64,000 nucleotides of DNA. Source: Winogradskyella psychrotolerans. Lineage in GTDB: Bacteria > Bacteroidota > Bacteroidia > Flavobacteriales > Flavobacteriaceae. How positions within the stretch are numbered: position 1 is the first letter of the stretch; each line of letters opens with the position of its first letter. Below, one piece after another: positions 56,652-64,000 of this stretch. The notes below the pieces were generated by a model. It was given only the letters and a program-made list of their open reading frames with translations. It did not search any database and was not told the origin of the DNA. The position numbers were made by a program, and so were the translations under genes. The stretch spans positions 62,001-126,000 of the forward strand of contig NZ_JAHKPS010000009.1 of the NCBI RefSeq assembly GCF_018860565.1, written 5' to 3'.

Positions 56652-57842
56652 TTACTCCTGTAATCCAGGAATAGCAACCATTTCGTTAACATCTTTATCG
56701 TAATCAACTCCTTCAACATTAAAGCCAAACAAGTTAAAGAAATCCGTTTTATAACCTTCTAAATCACCAATGTTTGGTAACGTTTCAGTTGTGGCTTCTT
56801 TCCAAAGTTCTAACACTTTAGCTTGGATATCATCACGCATTTCCCAATCATCAACACGAATTCGTCCTTGCGCATCCAATTGTAAATCTTCAGCATATAA
56901 ACGCTCGTTAAATAAACGCTCTATTTGCTCAATACAACCTTCATGAATCCCCTCTTCTTTCATCACTTTATACAACAACGAAATGTACAACGGAATTACA
57001 GGAATTGCAGAACTCGCTTGTGTTACTAAAGCTTTGTTTACAGAAACATAACCTTTTCCATTAATAGCCTTTAGTGAATCGGTAATTTCAAAAGCAGTGG
57101 CTTCTAAATGATCTTTAGCGCGACCAATAGTCCCTTTTCTATAAACCGCTTCAGTTAATGAAGGGCCAATATAAGAATAGGCAACCGTTTTAAAATCTTC
57201 CGATAAAACATCAGCAGATTTTAATAGATCAATCCACATTTTCCAATCTTCACCGCCCATTACAGCAATAGTATTATCAATATCATCACCAGAACATGGT
57301 GCTATTGATATTTCTTTTACGACTCCTGTATGAAAATCTACCGTATTATTGGTAAACGTATCGCCAATAGGCTTTAATACCGATTTAAAACGTTCTCCAG
57401 TATCTGGATGCGTTCTTACCGGTGAAGCCAAACTGTAAATAACCATATCAATCTTACCTAAGTCGTCTTGAATCAATTTTAAAGTTTGTGCTTTAATTTC
57501 GTTAGAAAAGGCATCACCATTAATACTCTTAGCGTACAAACCATCTTTATGAGCTTGGGTTTCAAAAGCGGCACTATTGTACCATCCTGGTGAAGCCGGA
57601 CGCCCTTCTGTTGGTGGTTTTTCAAAAAACACACCAATAGTTGAAGCATTAGAGCCGTAAGCACTTGTTATTCTTGATGCCAAGCCAAATCCTGTTGAAG
57701 CTCCTATAACTAAAACGTTTTTAGGACCGTTAGTTGTTGGTCTTGATTTTATATAATCTATCTGATTTAATACATTTTTCTCACAGCCTGTTGGATGTGA
57801 TGTTAAACATATAAACCCTCTAGTTTTTGGTTCTATTATCAT
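56652..57842 (-). CDS. fabV: Enoyl-[acyl-carrier-protein] reductase FabV
   Basis: 396 residues, family length. It has the NADH-binding VLVIGASTGFGLASRI, the FEKPPTEGRPASPGWYN segment and the catalytic Tyr-x8-Lys in AVYRKGTIGRAK. FabV reduces trans-2-enoyl-ACP and is an alternative to FabI, usually giving triclosan resistance. Stop-to-start distance to lpdA is 10 bp on the same strand. Confidence 0.95.
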   Translation of the reverse strand: MIIEPKTRGFICLTSHPTGCEKNVLNQIDYIKSRPTTNGPKNVLVIGASTGFGLASRITSAYGSNASTIGVFFEKPPTEGRPASPGWYNSAAFETQAHKDGLYAKSINGDAFSNEIKAQTLKLIQDDLGKIDMVIYSLASPVRTHPDTGERFKSVLKPIGDTFTNNTVDFHTGVVKEISIAPCSGDDIDNTIAVMGGEDWKMWIDLLKSADVLSEDFKTVAYSYIGPSLTEAVYRKGTIGRAKDHLEATAFEITDSLKAINGKGYVSVNKALVTQASSAIPVIPLYISLLYKVMKEEGIHEGCIEQIERLFNERLYAEDLQLDAQGRIRVDDWEMRDDIQAKVLELWKEATTETLPNIGDLEGYKTDFFNLFGFNVEGVDYDKDVNEMVAIPGLQE

Positions 57843-57852
57843 ATTTTATGTT

Positions 57853-59253
57853 CTATACGTGTAAAGCTCTATCGTCTGTGGCTGCTAAAGCAGCTTCTTT
57901 TACAGCTTCTGCAAATGTTGGGTGGGCATGAGACATACGTGAAATATCCTCGGCTGATGCTCTAAATTCCATAGCGGTTACAGCTTCTGCAATTAAATCG
58001 GCACAACGGGCACCAATCATATGAACTCCTAAAACCTCATCAGTGGTCTTATCGGCTAAGATTTTTACAAACCCATCAATATCTCCACTTGCTCTAGCAC
58101 GACCTAAAGCTCTAAATGGAAACTGACCAACTTTATACTCCACATTATCAGCTTTTAATTCCTCTTCTGTTTTACCAACAGCAGCGACTTCTGGCCATGT
58201 GTAAACCACACCTGGAATTAAGTTATAATCGATATGTGGTTTTTGTCCCGCTATAGTTTCGGCTACAAAAACACCTTCTTCTTCCGCTTTATGCGCTAAC
58301 ATTGCTCCTTTTATAACATCTCCTATAGCGTAGATGTTAGACACATTAGTTTGTAAGTGTTCGTTAACTTCAACCTGTCCTCTATCTGTCATTTTTACAC
58401 CTGCAGCGTCAAGATTTAAGCCGTCTGTATAAGGACGACGACCTACAGAAACTAAACAGTAATCTCCTTTAAATTCTACAACTTCACCTTTCTTATTTTC
58501 TGCTTTAACAATGACCTCATCACCATGACGCTCTACAGACTGTACTTTATGAGACAACATCATTTTGCATTTTGCTTTCTTAAAGACCTTATTTAGTTCT
58601 TTAGATAAGCCAGCATCCATAGTTGGTAAGATTCTGTCCATAAATTCTATAACAGTAACTTCTGCACCTAAACGACGGTACACTTGTCCAAGCTCTAAAC
58701 CAATAACTCCACCACCAATAATAATCATGTGTTTAGGAACTTCTTTAAGTTTTAAAGCTTCTGTAGAAGTAATAATACGCTCTTTATCTAAAGTAATAAA
58801 CGGTAAGTTACTTGGCTTACTTCCTGTGGCGATAATGATTTTTTTAGCTTCAATCTCTTGAGCGTCTTTACCTGCAATTTTTATATGAGTAGCATCTACA
58901 AAAGACCCTAAACCTTCAAAAACATCAATATTGTTTTTCTTCATTAAGAAATCAATACCTCCTGTAGTTTGATCGACAACAGCTTGTTTACGACCAATCA
59001 TTTTTTCTAAATTCACTTTGATCTCACCAGGGATTTCAATACCATGATCTTCAAAATGTTTTGTTGCTTCTTCGTAGTGATGCGAAGAACTTAATAAGGC
59101 TTTACTTGGAATACAACCAACATTTAAACAGGTTCCTCCTAGTGTAGAATACTTTTCAATAATAGCTGTTTTCATCCCTAATTGTGCGCAACGAATTGCT
59201 GCTACATATCCACCAGGTCCTGAACCTATTATTGCTACATCGTATGATTTCAT
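57853..59253 (-). CDS. lpdA: Dihydrolipoyl dehydrogenase
   Basis: 466 residues. FAD-binding VAIIGSGPGGYVAAIRCAQLG, the redox-active disulfide GGTCLNVGCIPSKALL, NAD-binding GGGVIGLELGQVYRRLGAEV, and the dimer-interface end HAHPTFAEAVKEAALAA. It is the E3 component of 2-oxoacid dehydrogenase complexes and glycine cleavage. Followed 10 bp on by fabV. A -7 box is at 59289-59296. Confidence 0.97.
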   Translation of the reverse strand: MKSYDVAIIGSGPGGYVAAIRCAQLGMKTAIIEKYSTLGGTCLNVGCIPSKALLSSSHHYEEATKHFEDHGIEIPGEIKVNLEKMIGRKQAVVDQTTGGIDFLMKKNNIDVFEGLGSFVDATHIKIAGKDAQEIEAKKIIIATGSKPSNLPFITLDKERIITSTEALKLKEVPKHMIIIGGGVIGLELGQVYRRLGAEVTVIEFMDRILPTMDAGLSKELNKVFKKAKCKMMLSHKVQSVERHGDEVIVKAENKKGEVVEFKGDYCLVSVGRRPYTDGLNLDAAGVKMTDRGQVEVNEHLQTNVSNIYAIGDVIKGAMLAHKAEEEGVFVAETIAGQKPHIDYNLIPGVVYTWPEVAAVGKTEEELKADNVEYKVGQFPFRALGRARASGDIDGFVKILADKTTDEVLGVHMIGARCADLIAEAVTAMEFRASAEDISRMSHAHPTFAEAVKEAALAATDDRALHV

Positions 59254-59288
59254 AAGAATACTTTTTTGTCTGATTAAAAAAACGATTA

Positions 59289-59296
59289 CAAAAGTA
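59289..59296 (-). promoter_or_regulatory. Putative -7 box (TACTTTTG) of the lpdA-fabV operon
   Basis: On the minus strand TACTTTTG matches TAnnTTTG, 35 bp upstream of the lpdA ATG. Confidence 0.4.
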
Positions 59297-59352
59297 CAAT
59301 TTTGATTAATGATTTACGAATTTTAAAACCCTATATTAAGGAAGAAAATTAT

Positions 59353-60960
59353 TTAGTTCTTTTGTCCTAAATCTTCTAAAATCCATTCCAATTCTGGGTC
59401 AATAGATTGTAAGCGATCCTTATAACTTGGTAATAGCTCTACATCTGGCTTTACACCATAACCATCTGGTGTTACTTTGTAAGGTGCATCAATAAATGCC
59501 AATCCAATTCTTGCACGTACTTTGGTATGAGGCATCTCGTACATTTTATAGTATCCAGCCACGGTACCATTATATGCTCCTCCGGTTTCTTCTCCAACAA
59601 AAGTAGCGCGTTTACTACCTTGTAATTGTGTAGATAATATAGACGATGCCGAAAATGAGTTACCGTTAATTAACACATAAACCTTGCCTTTAAAATTTAA
59701 AGGTTTTGGCTCTTGTTCTTTAGATGACTTAAACTTATAATATAATTTGTTATCCTCTTTTTTAGTTTTAAAAAGGTCTATGGTAATTAGCACTGGTGAC
59801 GCTATACCTGCAATGGCTTTAACTAAAGTGGGACTTGAATTAGCCATAAGGCTCTTCAAAAGAGGAAAGCGTGTATTTACTTCACTCGGATTAATCATTC
59901 TGAAATTTTCATCAGTAAGATACGAATACAAATAGGTAATTTCCTTTAAGCGTCCACCAAAATTATTTCGCAAATCTATAACCAATGCTTCTGCTTTAAG
60001 AGAATCTATTAGCTTAAAACTTTCATCATAAAAGTCCTCGTAATCATATCTAGAAAATCCTCTAATTTTTAACAACGCCACAGCGCTGTCTTTTCCTATA
60101 AAATTTAGATTTCTAGTGTACTCGTTTCTGTCAGGAATAAAACCATATTTTTCATTATGTTTTCGTTCTGCCTTGCGCTCCTTCTTTTTAGCCTTTCGCT
60201 CTGCTTTTGTAAGTTTTATTTTTTTTACGTCCTTAAGTTTAACAGAATCTTTCGCTAAAGAATCTTGCTTCAAATGCGCTAAATCCTTTTTTAATATCCG
60301 CTTGTATTGTTTTACAAACGTAGAATCTGAATTTCTAAAAGTGAGACTAATACTATCAAAACGGCCTTTGTCATTTACATAATAGCTCATAAAACGAGTG
60401 CCAACAACCCTCTGATGCAAAGTGGTATTATAACCATCTGAAGCTATAAGGTGTTTATATTTTTTAATTAAATCTTGTGGGCTTTCATCTTCTACTTTTA
60501 AAACTTCTGCATTAATTAAAACAGAGTCCTTCCCTCTTGCATTGGTAACAAAAAGTTTATTGTCTAAATATTCAAAATCTAAATTAGTGATATCAAATTT
60601 TGATCCTCTTAATGCTTTTCGTGCTTTTCTGTCAAACCTTTGACTGGGTGGCGACATTGACAAATGACCTTGACCAACATATTTAGTAACGGCAGACAAT
60701 TGCTTATAAAATGTACGACTATCCATTGGCTCATCAATGGCTTTTTTTAAGCTATCAAATTTAAAATCTAAAACCTCCTTTGATGTAAACTGATATAAAT
60801 GAGGATGATTTCGCTGTAATTGCTCATATACCTTATCGATATCTTCATGTATATCTTCAACCGAATGTAATTTTGAAATCTGTTGATTGTACTTTTCTAC
60901 ACTAGAGCAAGATGTTAGCAATAGGATTAAACATAAGGTAAACGACAATTTATAACTCAT
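59353..60960 (-). CDS. S41-family serine peptidase lipoprotein
   Basis: 535 residues. Lipobox LLLTSCSSVEKY (Cys ~18). The tail-specific protease domain has VDLRNNFGGRLKEITYLY, the Ser-Lys dyad region INGNSFSASSILSTQLQGSKRATFVGEETGG, and KVTPDGYGVKPD. Between the N-terminal part and the protease core (~235-275) is an unusually basic/acidic insert (LKDVKKIKLTKAERKAKKKE). No clear PDZ. Likely periplasmic-face quality control or processing; substrate unknown. Confidence 0.85.
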   Translation of the reverse strand: MSYKLSFTLCLILLLTSCSSVEKYNQQISKLHSVEDIHEDIDKVYEQLQRNHPHLYQFTSKEVLDFKFDSLKKAIDEPMDSRTFYKQLSAVTKYVGQGHLSMSPPSQRFDRKARKALRGSKFDITNLDFEYLDNKLFVTNARGKDSVLINAEVLKVEDESPQDLIKKYKHLIASDGYNTTLHQRVVGTRFMSYYVNDKGRFDSISLTFRNSDSTFVKQYKRILKKDLAHLKQDSLAKDSVKLKDVKKIKLTKAERKAKKKERKAERKHNEKYGFIPDRNEYTRNLNFIGKDSAVALLKIRGFSRYDYEDFYDESFKLIDSLKAEALVIDLRNNFGGRLKEITYLYSYLTDENFRMINPSEVNTRFPLLKSLMANSSPTLVKAIAGIASPVLITIDLFKTKKEDNKLYYKFKSSKEQEPKPLNFKGKVYVLINGNSFSASSILSTQLQGSKRATFVGEETGGAYNGTVAGYYKMYEMPHTKVRARIGLAFIDAPYKVTPDGYGVKPDVELLPSYKDRLQSIDPELEWILEDLGQKN

Positions 60961-61235
60961 ATTATCTTTATTTTCAGGGGGTCTAATTATGGATTTTTAA
61001 CAAAATGATATACTATATTATATATAGACGTAAAAATATTAAGAATGATTGCTTTATAATGCAATTAAAAAAAGAAATGCTATGCGTTTTTTGCATTAAA
61101 AAAAATAGTCCAAACCTTTAGACTATATAAATAATCTAAGAGAATGGACGTATTCTACCCTAAGTTGCTAATAGCATGTCAAAGTTCCGTATTAAAGAAT
61201 AAGCGGGCAATACTCAAATTGAGTATTTATACGAT
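60961..61235. other. Intergenic with short inverted repeat, no gene
   Basis: Between the S41 gene and the LuxR-type regulator. A 19-bp inverted repeat AATACTCAA-A-TTGAGTATT lies at about 61209-61227, just after the regulator's stop on the minus strand, but no T-run follows. Nothing else recognised. Confidence 0.4.
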
Positions 61236-62006
61236 TTACAACCAATGTTGGTTCAGCTTTAACATACCAACCAACTCTCCTGTTGAGGATATATTAAACT
61301 TTTTCAATATATTTCTTCTATGTGTATCTACCGTATGAGAACTGATATTTAATTTATTAGAAATTTCTTTACTCGTGTAATTTAAAACAAGTAATCGTAT
61401 AACATCACGCTCTCTATTGCTAACACCTTCATTTAATAGCTTTTGAGAAAAGTTGTTAAAATAAAGCGTTTCATATTCCTTTTTAGAGTTTAACAGCTTT
61501 GCAGATGCCGTTATATCCATTTTTATATTAGGATCTAAAACCGTGTAATGTGCTAAACCTATTATAGGCTTACCGTCTGAATCAAAAACCAATGGTGTAG
61601 TATTCTGAATTATATTTACATAAACACCATCTCCATTCTTAATTCTAAAATTCCAAGTATAATTTGTGTCTTTTCGTTTTGATTTTGATATTTCACCAAG
61701 TGTAAATTCCATTAACTTGTTAAGTGCGCTTAACCAAGCATCAATATCATCTGGATGAATTCTATTCCAAAAATAGCGCATACCATGAGTCTTTAGCACT
61801 TTAGCATCAAGCCCAAGACAAGCCATATAATTTTTACTGATGTATTCAAATGTTAAGTCTTGAGTATTTGTAACACAAAAAAACGTAGAGCTATATGGTA
61901 AATATTCATCAAGCTCCATAAACTTCTCTATGTGTTCTTTTAGTAATGGTTTATCATAGGATTTAAATATGAATCGGTATAAATCTTTTATTTGAGATTG
62001 TTTCAT
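61236..62006 (-). CDS. PAS-LuxR-type transcriptional regulator
   Basis: 256 residues: an N-terminal ligand/PAS-like region with PYSSTFFCVTNTQDLTFEYIS, HPDDIDAWLSALNKLM, IIQNTTPLVFDSDGKPIIGL, and a C-terminal GerE helix-turn-helix, VSNRERDVIRLLVLNYTSKE, then SNKLNISSHTVDTHRRNILK. No receiver domain, so it is ligand- or redox-sensing rather than a classical response regulator. 33 bp downstream of lrp on the same strand. Confidence 0.88.
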   Translation of the reverse strand: MKQSQIKDLYRFIFKSYDKPLLKEHIEKFMELDEYLPYSSTFFCVTNTQDLTFEYISKNYMACLGLDAKVLKTHGMRYFWNRIHPDDIDAWLSALNKLMEFTLGEISKSKRKDTNYTWNFRIKNGDGVYVNIIQNTTPLVFDSDGKPIIGLAHYTVLDPNIKMDITASAKLLNSKKEYETLYFNNFSQKLLNEGVSNRERDVIRLLVLNYTSKEISNKLNISSHTVDTHRRNILKKFNISSTGELVGMLKLNQHWL

Positions 62007-62039
62007 AATGTAAAATTAGAAATTTAATCTAAAAAATGA

Positions 62040-62501
62040 TCATTTCAGTGAAATTACAGTGGTATGCTTTACTTCATTTATCATAAACATGCTATGTGTA
62101 CTACCAATATGGTCAATTTTAGTTAATTTTTCTACCATAAATTCCCTAAACGCCTCCATATCTTTCACTAAGACTTTAAGCAAATAATCGTAATCTCCAC
62201 TTAAATGGTAACATTCTAAAACCTCATTAAACTGCTTAACTTCACGTTCAAAACTTACAACATAATCTTGCGTATGCTGCACTAACTTTATATGACAAAA
62301 AGCCACAAAATCCTTTTGTACTTTATTCTTATCTATTAGAGCGACATACTTTTTTACAATACCATTTTTTTCAAGTTTCTTAATACGCTCGTAAACGGCA
62401 GTTACCGATAAATTTAATTGGTAAGCTAAGGCTTTATTGGTTTGTTTACTGTCATTTTGAAGCAAATGAAGCAGCTTTCTATCAATGTCGTCAAAAATCA
62501 T
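62040..62501 (-). CDS. Lrp/AsnC-family transcriptional regulator
   Basis: About 153 residues from the ATG at 62501 (MIFDDIDRKLLHLLQNDSKQ). I prefer it to the upstream ATG at 62531 because the -7 box at 62536-62543 is only 4 bp before that one. HTH: NKALAYQLNLSVTAVYERIKKLEKNGIVKKY; the RAM domain then has FNEVLECYHLSGDYDYLLKVL. Divergent from the methionine gamma-lyase type gene, which it probably controls, with two AT-rich palindromes between them. Confidence 0.92.
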   Translation of the reverse strand: MIFDDIDRKLLHLLQNDSKQTNKALAYQLNLSVTAVYERIKKLEKNGIVKKYVALIDKNKVQKDFVAFCHIKLVQHTQDYVVSFEREVKQFNEVLECYHLSGDYDYLLKVLVKDMEAFREFMVEKLTKIDHIGSTHSMFMINEVKHTTVISLK

Positions 62502-62535
62502 TCTTATCTTTTTTCGGTTAAAATAATACAAAAAC

Positions 62536-62543
62536 CAAATCTA
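62536..62543 (-). promoter_or_regulatory. Putative -7 box (TAGATTTG) of the Lrp gene
   Basis: On the minus strand TAGATTTG matches TAnnTTTG, 34 bp before the ATG at 62501, supporting that start over 62531. Confidence 0.4.
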
Positions 62544-62573
62544 TACTTATAAAAACTAAAAATTGCACCTATT

Positions 62574-62618
62574 TTAGATAAATAATCTAAAGACTATCTT
62601 GTTGGTTGATTATTAATC
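62574..62618. promoter_or_regulatory. Paired AT-rich palindromes between lrp and the gamma-lyase gene
   Basis: TTAGAT-N5-ATCTAA (62574-62590) and GATTA-T-TAATC (62608-62618) lie between the divergent genes. Lrp/AsnC proteins bind such AT-rich dyads, so these are candidate operators. Confidence 0.4.
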
Positions 62619-62662
62619 TAAATTTAACGAGATTTGAAAGAATTAATCAAAATCAAATTATT

Positions 62663-63862
62663 ATGGCTTTTAAACCCGCAAACAATATTCAAGATTTACA
62701 ATACTTTGGTGAATTTGGAGGCGTAAACCCTTCTATTTCAGACTCATCAACCTATACGTTTTTATCCGCAAAAACCATGTTCGATACCTTTGAAGGTAAT
62801 GCAGATGGTTGTTATTTATACTCACGTCACTCGTCCCCTTCAAACTTATATTTAGGAGAAGCTTTAGCAGCTATGGAAGGTACAGAAACAGCAACTGTTA
62901 CAGCTTCTGGTATGGGTGCTATTACTCCAGTATTATTACAACTGTGTGGTGCTGGCGAACATATTGTAAGCAGCAGAACCATTTACGGTGGTACTTATGC
63001 CTTCTTAAAAAACTTTACACCGCGTTTAGGTATTAACACCTCGTTTGTTGATATTACTAAATTAGAGACTGTAGAAGCTGCCATTACTCCAAAAACAAAA
63101 GTATTGTTTTGCGAAACGGTAAGTAACCCCTTATTAGAAGTGGCAGACATTGCAAGCTTAGCCAAATTAGCAAAAAAGCACAACATTACATTGGTCGTAG
63201 ATAATACCTTTTCTCCATTATCTATCTCACCTATAAAATTAGGAGCAGATGTCGTAGTTCACAGCTTAACTAAATTTATCAATGGCTCTTCAGATACTGT
63301 TGGTGGTGTAGTATGTGGTACACAAGAATTAATTGACGACCTACGAAACGTAAACAGTGGTGCAGCCATGTTATTAGGGTCTACTATGGATAGTATGCGT
63401 TCGGCTTCAGTATTAAAAAACTTGAGAACCTTGCACATTAGAATGATGCAACACAGTTATAATGCCACCTATTTAGCTGAAAAATTTGAAAATGACGGTT
63501 TAAAAACCGTTTACCCTGGCCTAGCCTCTCACCCATCGCATGAATTATTCAAATCTATGATGAATGAAAAATACGGTTTTGGAGGTATGATGACTGTCGA
63601 TGTAGGATCTTTAGACAAAGCCAATGCCTTAATGGAATTAATGCAAGAACGCAACTTAGGCTATTTAGCCGTGAGTTTAGGATTCTATAAAACCCTATTT
63701 AGCGCACCTGGTAGCTCAACTTCTTCAGAAATACCTGAAGATGAACAAAAAGAAATGGGCTTAAGTGATGGCTTAATTCGTTTTTCTATTGGTCTTGATG
63801 CCGATATAGAACGTACCTACGATATGATGAAAACTTGCATGAAAGAATTAGACATTCTTTAA
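62663..63862 (+). CDS. Cys/Met metabolism PLP enzyme (methionine gamma-lyase/O-succinylhomoserine sulfhydrylase type)
   Basis: About 399 residues from the ATG at 62663 (MAFKPANNIQDLQYFGEF); an ORF from 62606 has a poorer start. Fold type I PLP signature with the lysine in DVVVHSLTKFINGSSDTVGG, YSRHSSPSNLYLGEALAAMEG and TVTASGMGAITPVLLQLCG. The group includes methionine gamma-lyase and sulfhydrylases. Divergent from an Lrp regulator, which suggests amino-acid-responsive control, and ended by a strong terminator. Confidence 0.88.
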   Translation: MAFKPANNIQDLQYFGEFGGVNPSISDSSTYTFLSAKTMFDTFEGNADGCYLYSRHSSPSNLYLGEALAAMEGTETATVTASGMGAITPVLLQLCGAGEHIVSSRTIYGGTYAFLKNFTPRLGINTSFVDITKLETVEAAITPKTKVLFCETVSNPLLEVADIASLAKLAKKHNITLVVDNTFSPLSISPIKLGADVVVHSLTKFINGSSDTVGGVVCGTQELIDDLRNVNSGAAMLLGSTMDSMRSASVLKNLRTLHIRMMQHSYNATYLAEKFENDGLKTVYPGLASHPSHELFKSMMNEKYGFGGMMTVDVGSLDKANALMELMQERNLGYLAVSLGFYKTLFSAPGSSTSSEIPEDEQKEMGLSDGLIRFSIGLDADIERTYDMMKTCMKELDIL

Positions 63863-63888
63863 GCTAAAAATGCAGCTATATAATTAAT

Positions 63889-63922
63889 GGTTAGATCCTT
63901 AGGTAACACTAAGGGTCTAACC
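63889..63922 (+). terminator. Intrinsic terminator of the gamma-lyase gene
   Basis: A 13-bp stem (63889-63901 with 63910-63922, one G-T pair), 8-nt loop, then an 8-T run. Confidence 0.9.
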
Positions 63923-64000
63923 CTTTTTTTTGCTTCAAATTCTAGGATTTGCATTCCATTTGCAAATGGCTTAACAAAATCGTAACATTACAGAACTAAA

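Noticed and set aside
61209-61227. AATACTCAA-A-TTGAGTATT as a terminator of the PAS-LuxR gene
   Set aside because: No T-run follows on the minus strand, so it is not a canonical intrinsic terminator.
63956-63969. Perfect 14-bp palindrome CCATTTGCAAATGG
   Set aside because: It lies near the window end without visible context; too little to assign a role.

Overview
The window is about 64 kb of AT-rich DNA carrying roughly 56 protein genes and no rRNA, tRNA or CRISPR array that I can see. It looks like a chromosome segment of a marine-type member of the Flavobacteriaceae (Bacteroidota). The evidence is three proteins with type IX secretion (Por) C-terminal sorting domains, GLPGLI and TonB-receptor genes, a FabV enoyl reductase, ECF sigma/anti-sigma pairs, LytTR signalling, and promoter -7 boxes of the Bacteroidota form TAnnTTTG. 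I cannot name the genus from the sequence.

Layout. 1-3884 is a very large multi-PAS sensor, cut by the left edge. 4.2-7.4 kb holds a YtxH protein and a minus-strand operon of YciI-like protein, ECF42-type sigma factor, AlkD-like DNA alkylation repair protein and VOC protein. 7.5-10.2 kb holds a flavin oxidoreductase and an RlmI-type rRNA methyltransferase. 10.4-13.5 kb is a small glycan-tailoring island: NeuD-like acyltransferase, CapK-like ligase and sugar-transfer ATP-grasp. 13.7-19.5 kb has an ECF sigma/anti-sigma/outer-membrane operon and a BspA-type surface protein. dnaK follows, then a 1179-residue choice-of-anchor surface protein, a lipoprotein and L-serine deaminase.

27.8-31.6 kb is the most system-like locus: a small secreted cysteine peptide, a GLPGLI protein preceded by (ATT)10 directly at its start codon, and a TonB-receptor-like barrel. 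Next is panB, a 26-bp tandem array, a broken four-helix-bundle gene and an RluA pseudouridine synthase. 33.9-37.0 kb has an orphan histidine kinase operon, then a tract of gene remnants that includes a small gene split at an A7 run. 37.0-50.9 kb is mostly housekeeping (DUF2891, ComM, YheT hydrolase, adenine deaminase, TilS, PabB, aldose epimerase, DEAD helicase) with a leucine-rich surface protein and a divergent sigma-like protein.

51.1-55.7 kb carries an ECF sigma factor/57-residue protein/MscS operon, an ExbB-like protein and a LytS/LytTR two-component pair. After a 270-bp element with terminal inverted repeats come a GYF-domain protein, fabV, dihydrolipoyl dehydrogenase, an S41 protease, a PAS-LuxR regulator, and an Lrp regulator divergent from a methionine gamma-lyase type gene.

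Non-coding structure is the other notable theme: three terminators with different stems but nearly the same 16-nt loop, a nested palindrome, the inverted-repeat element, a trinucleotide microsatellite and the 26-bp array. No complete defence system, prophage or IS element was found.
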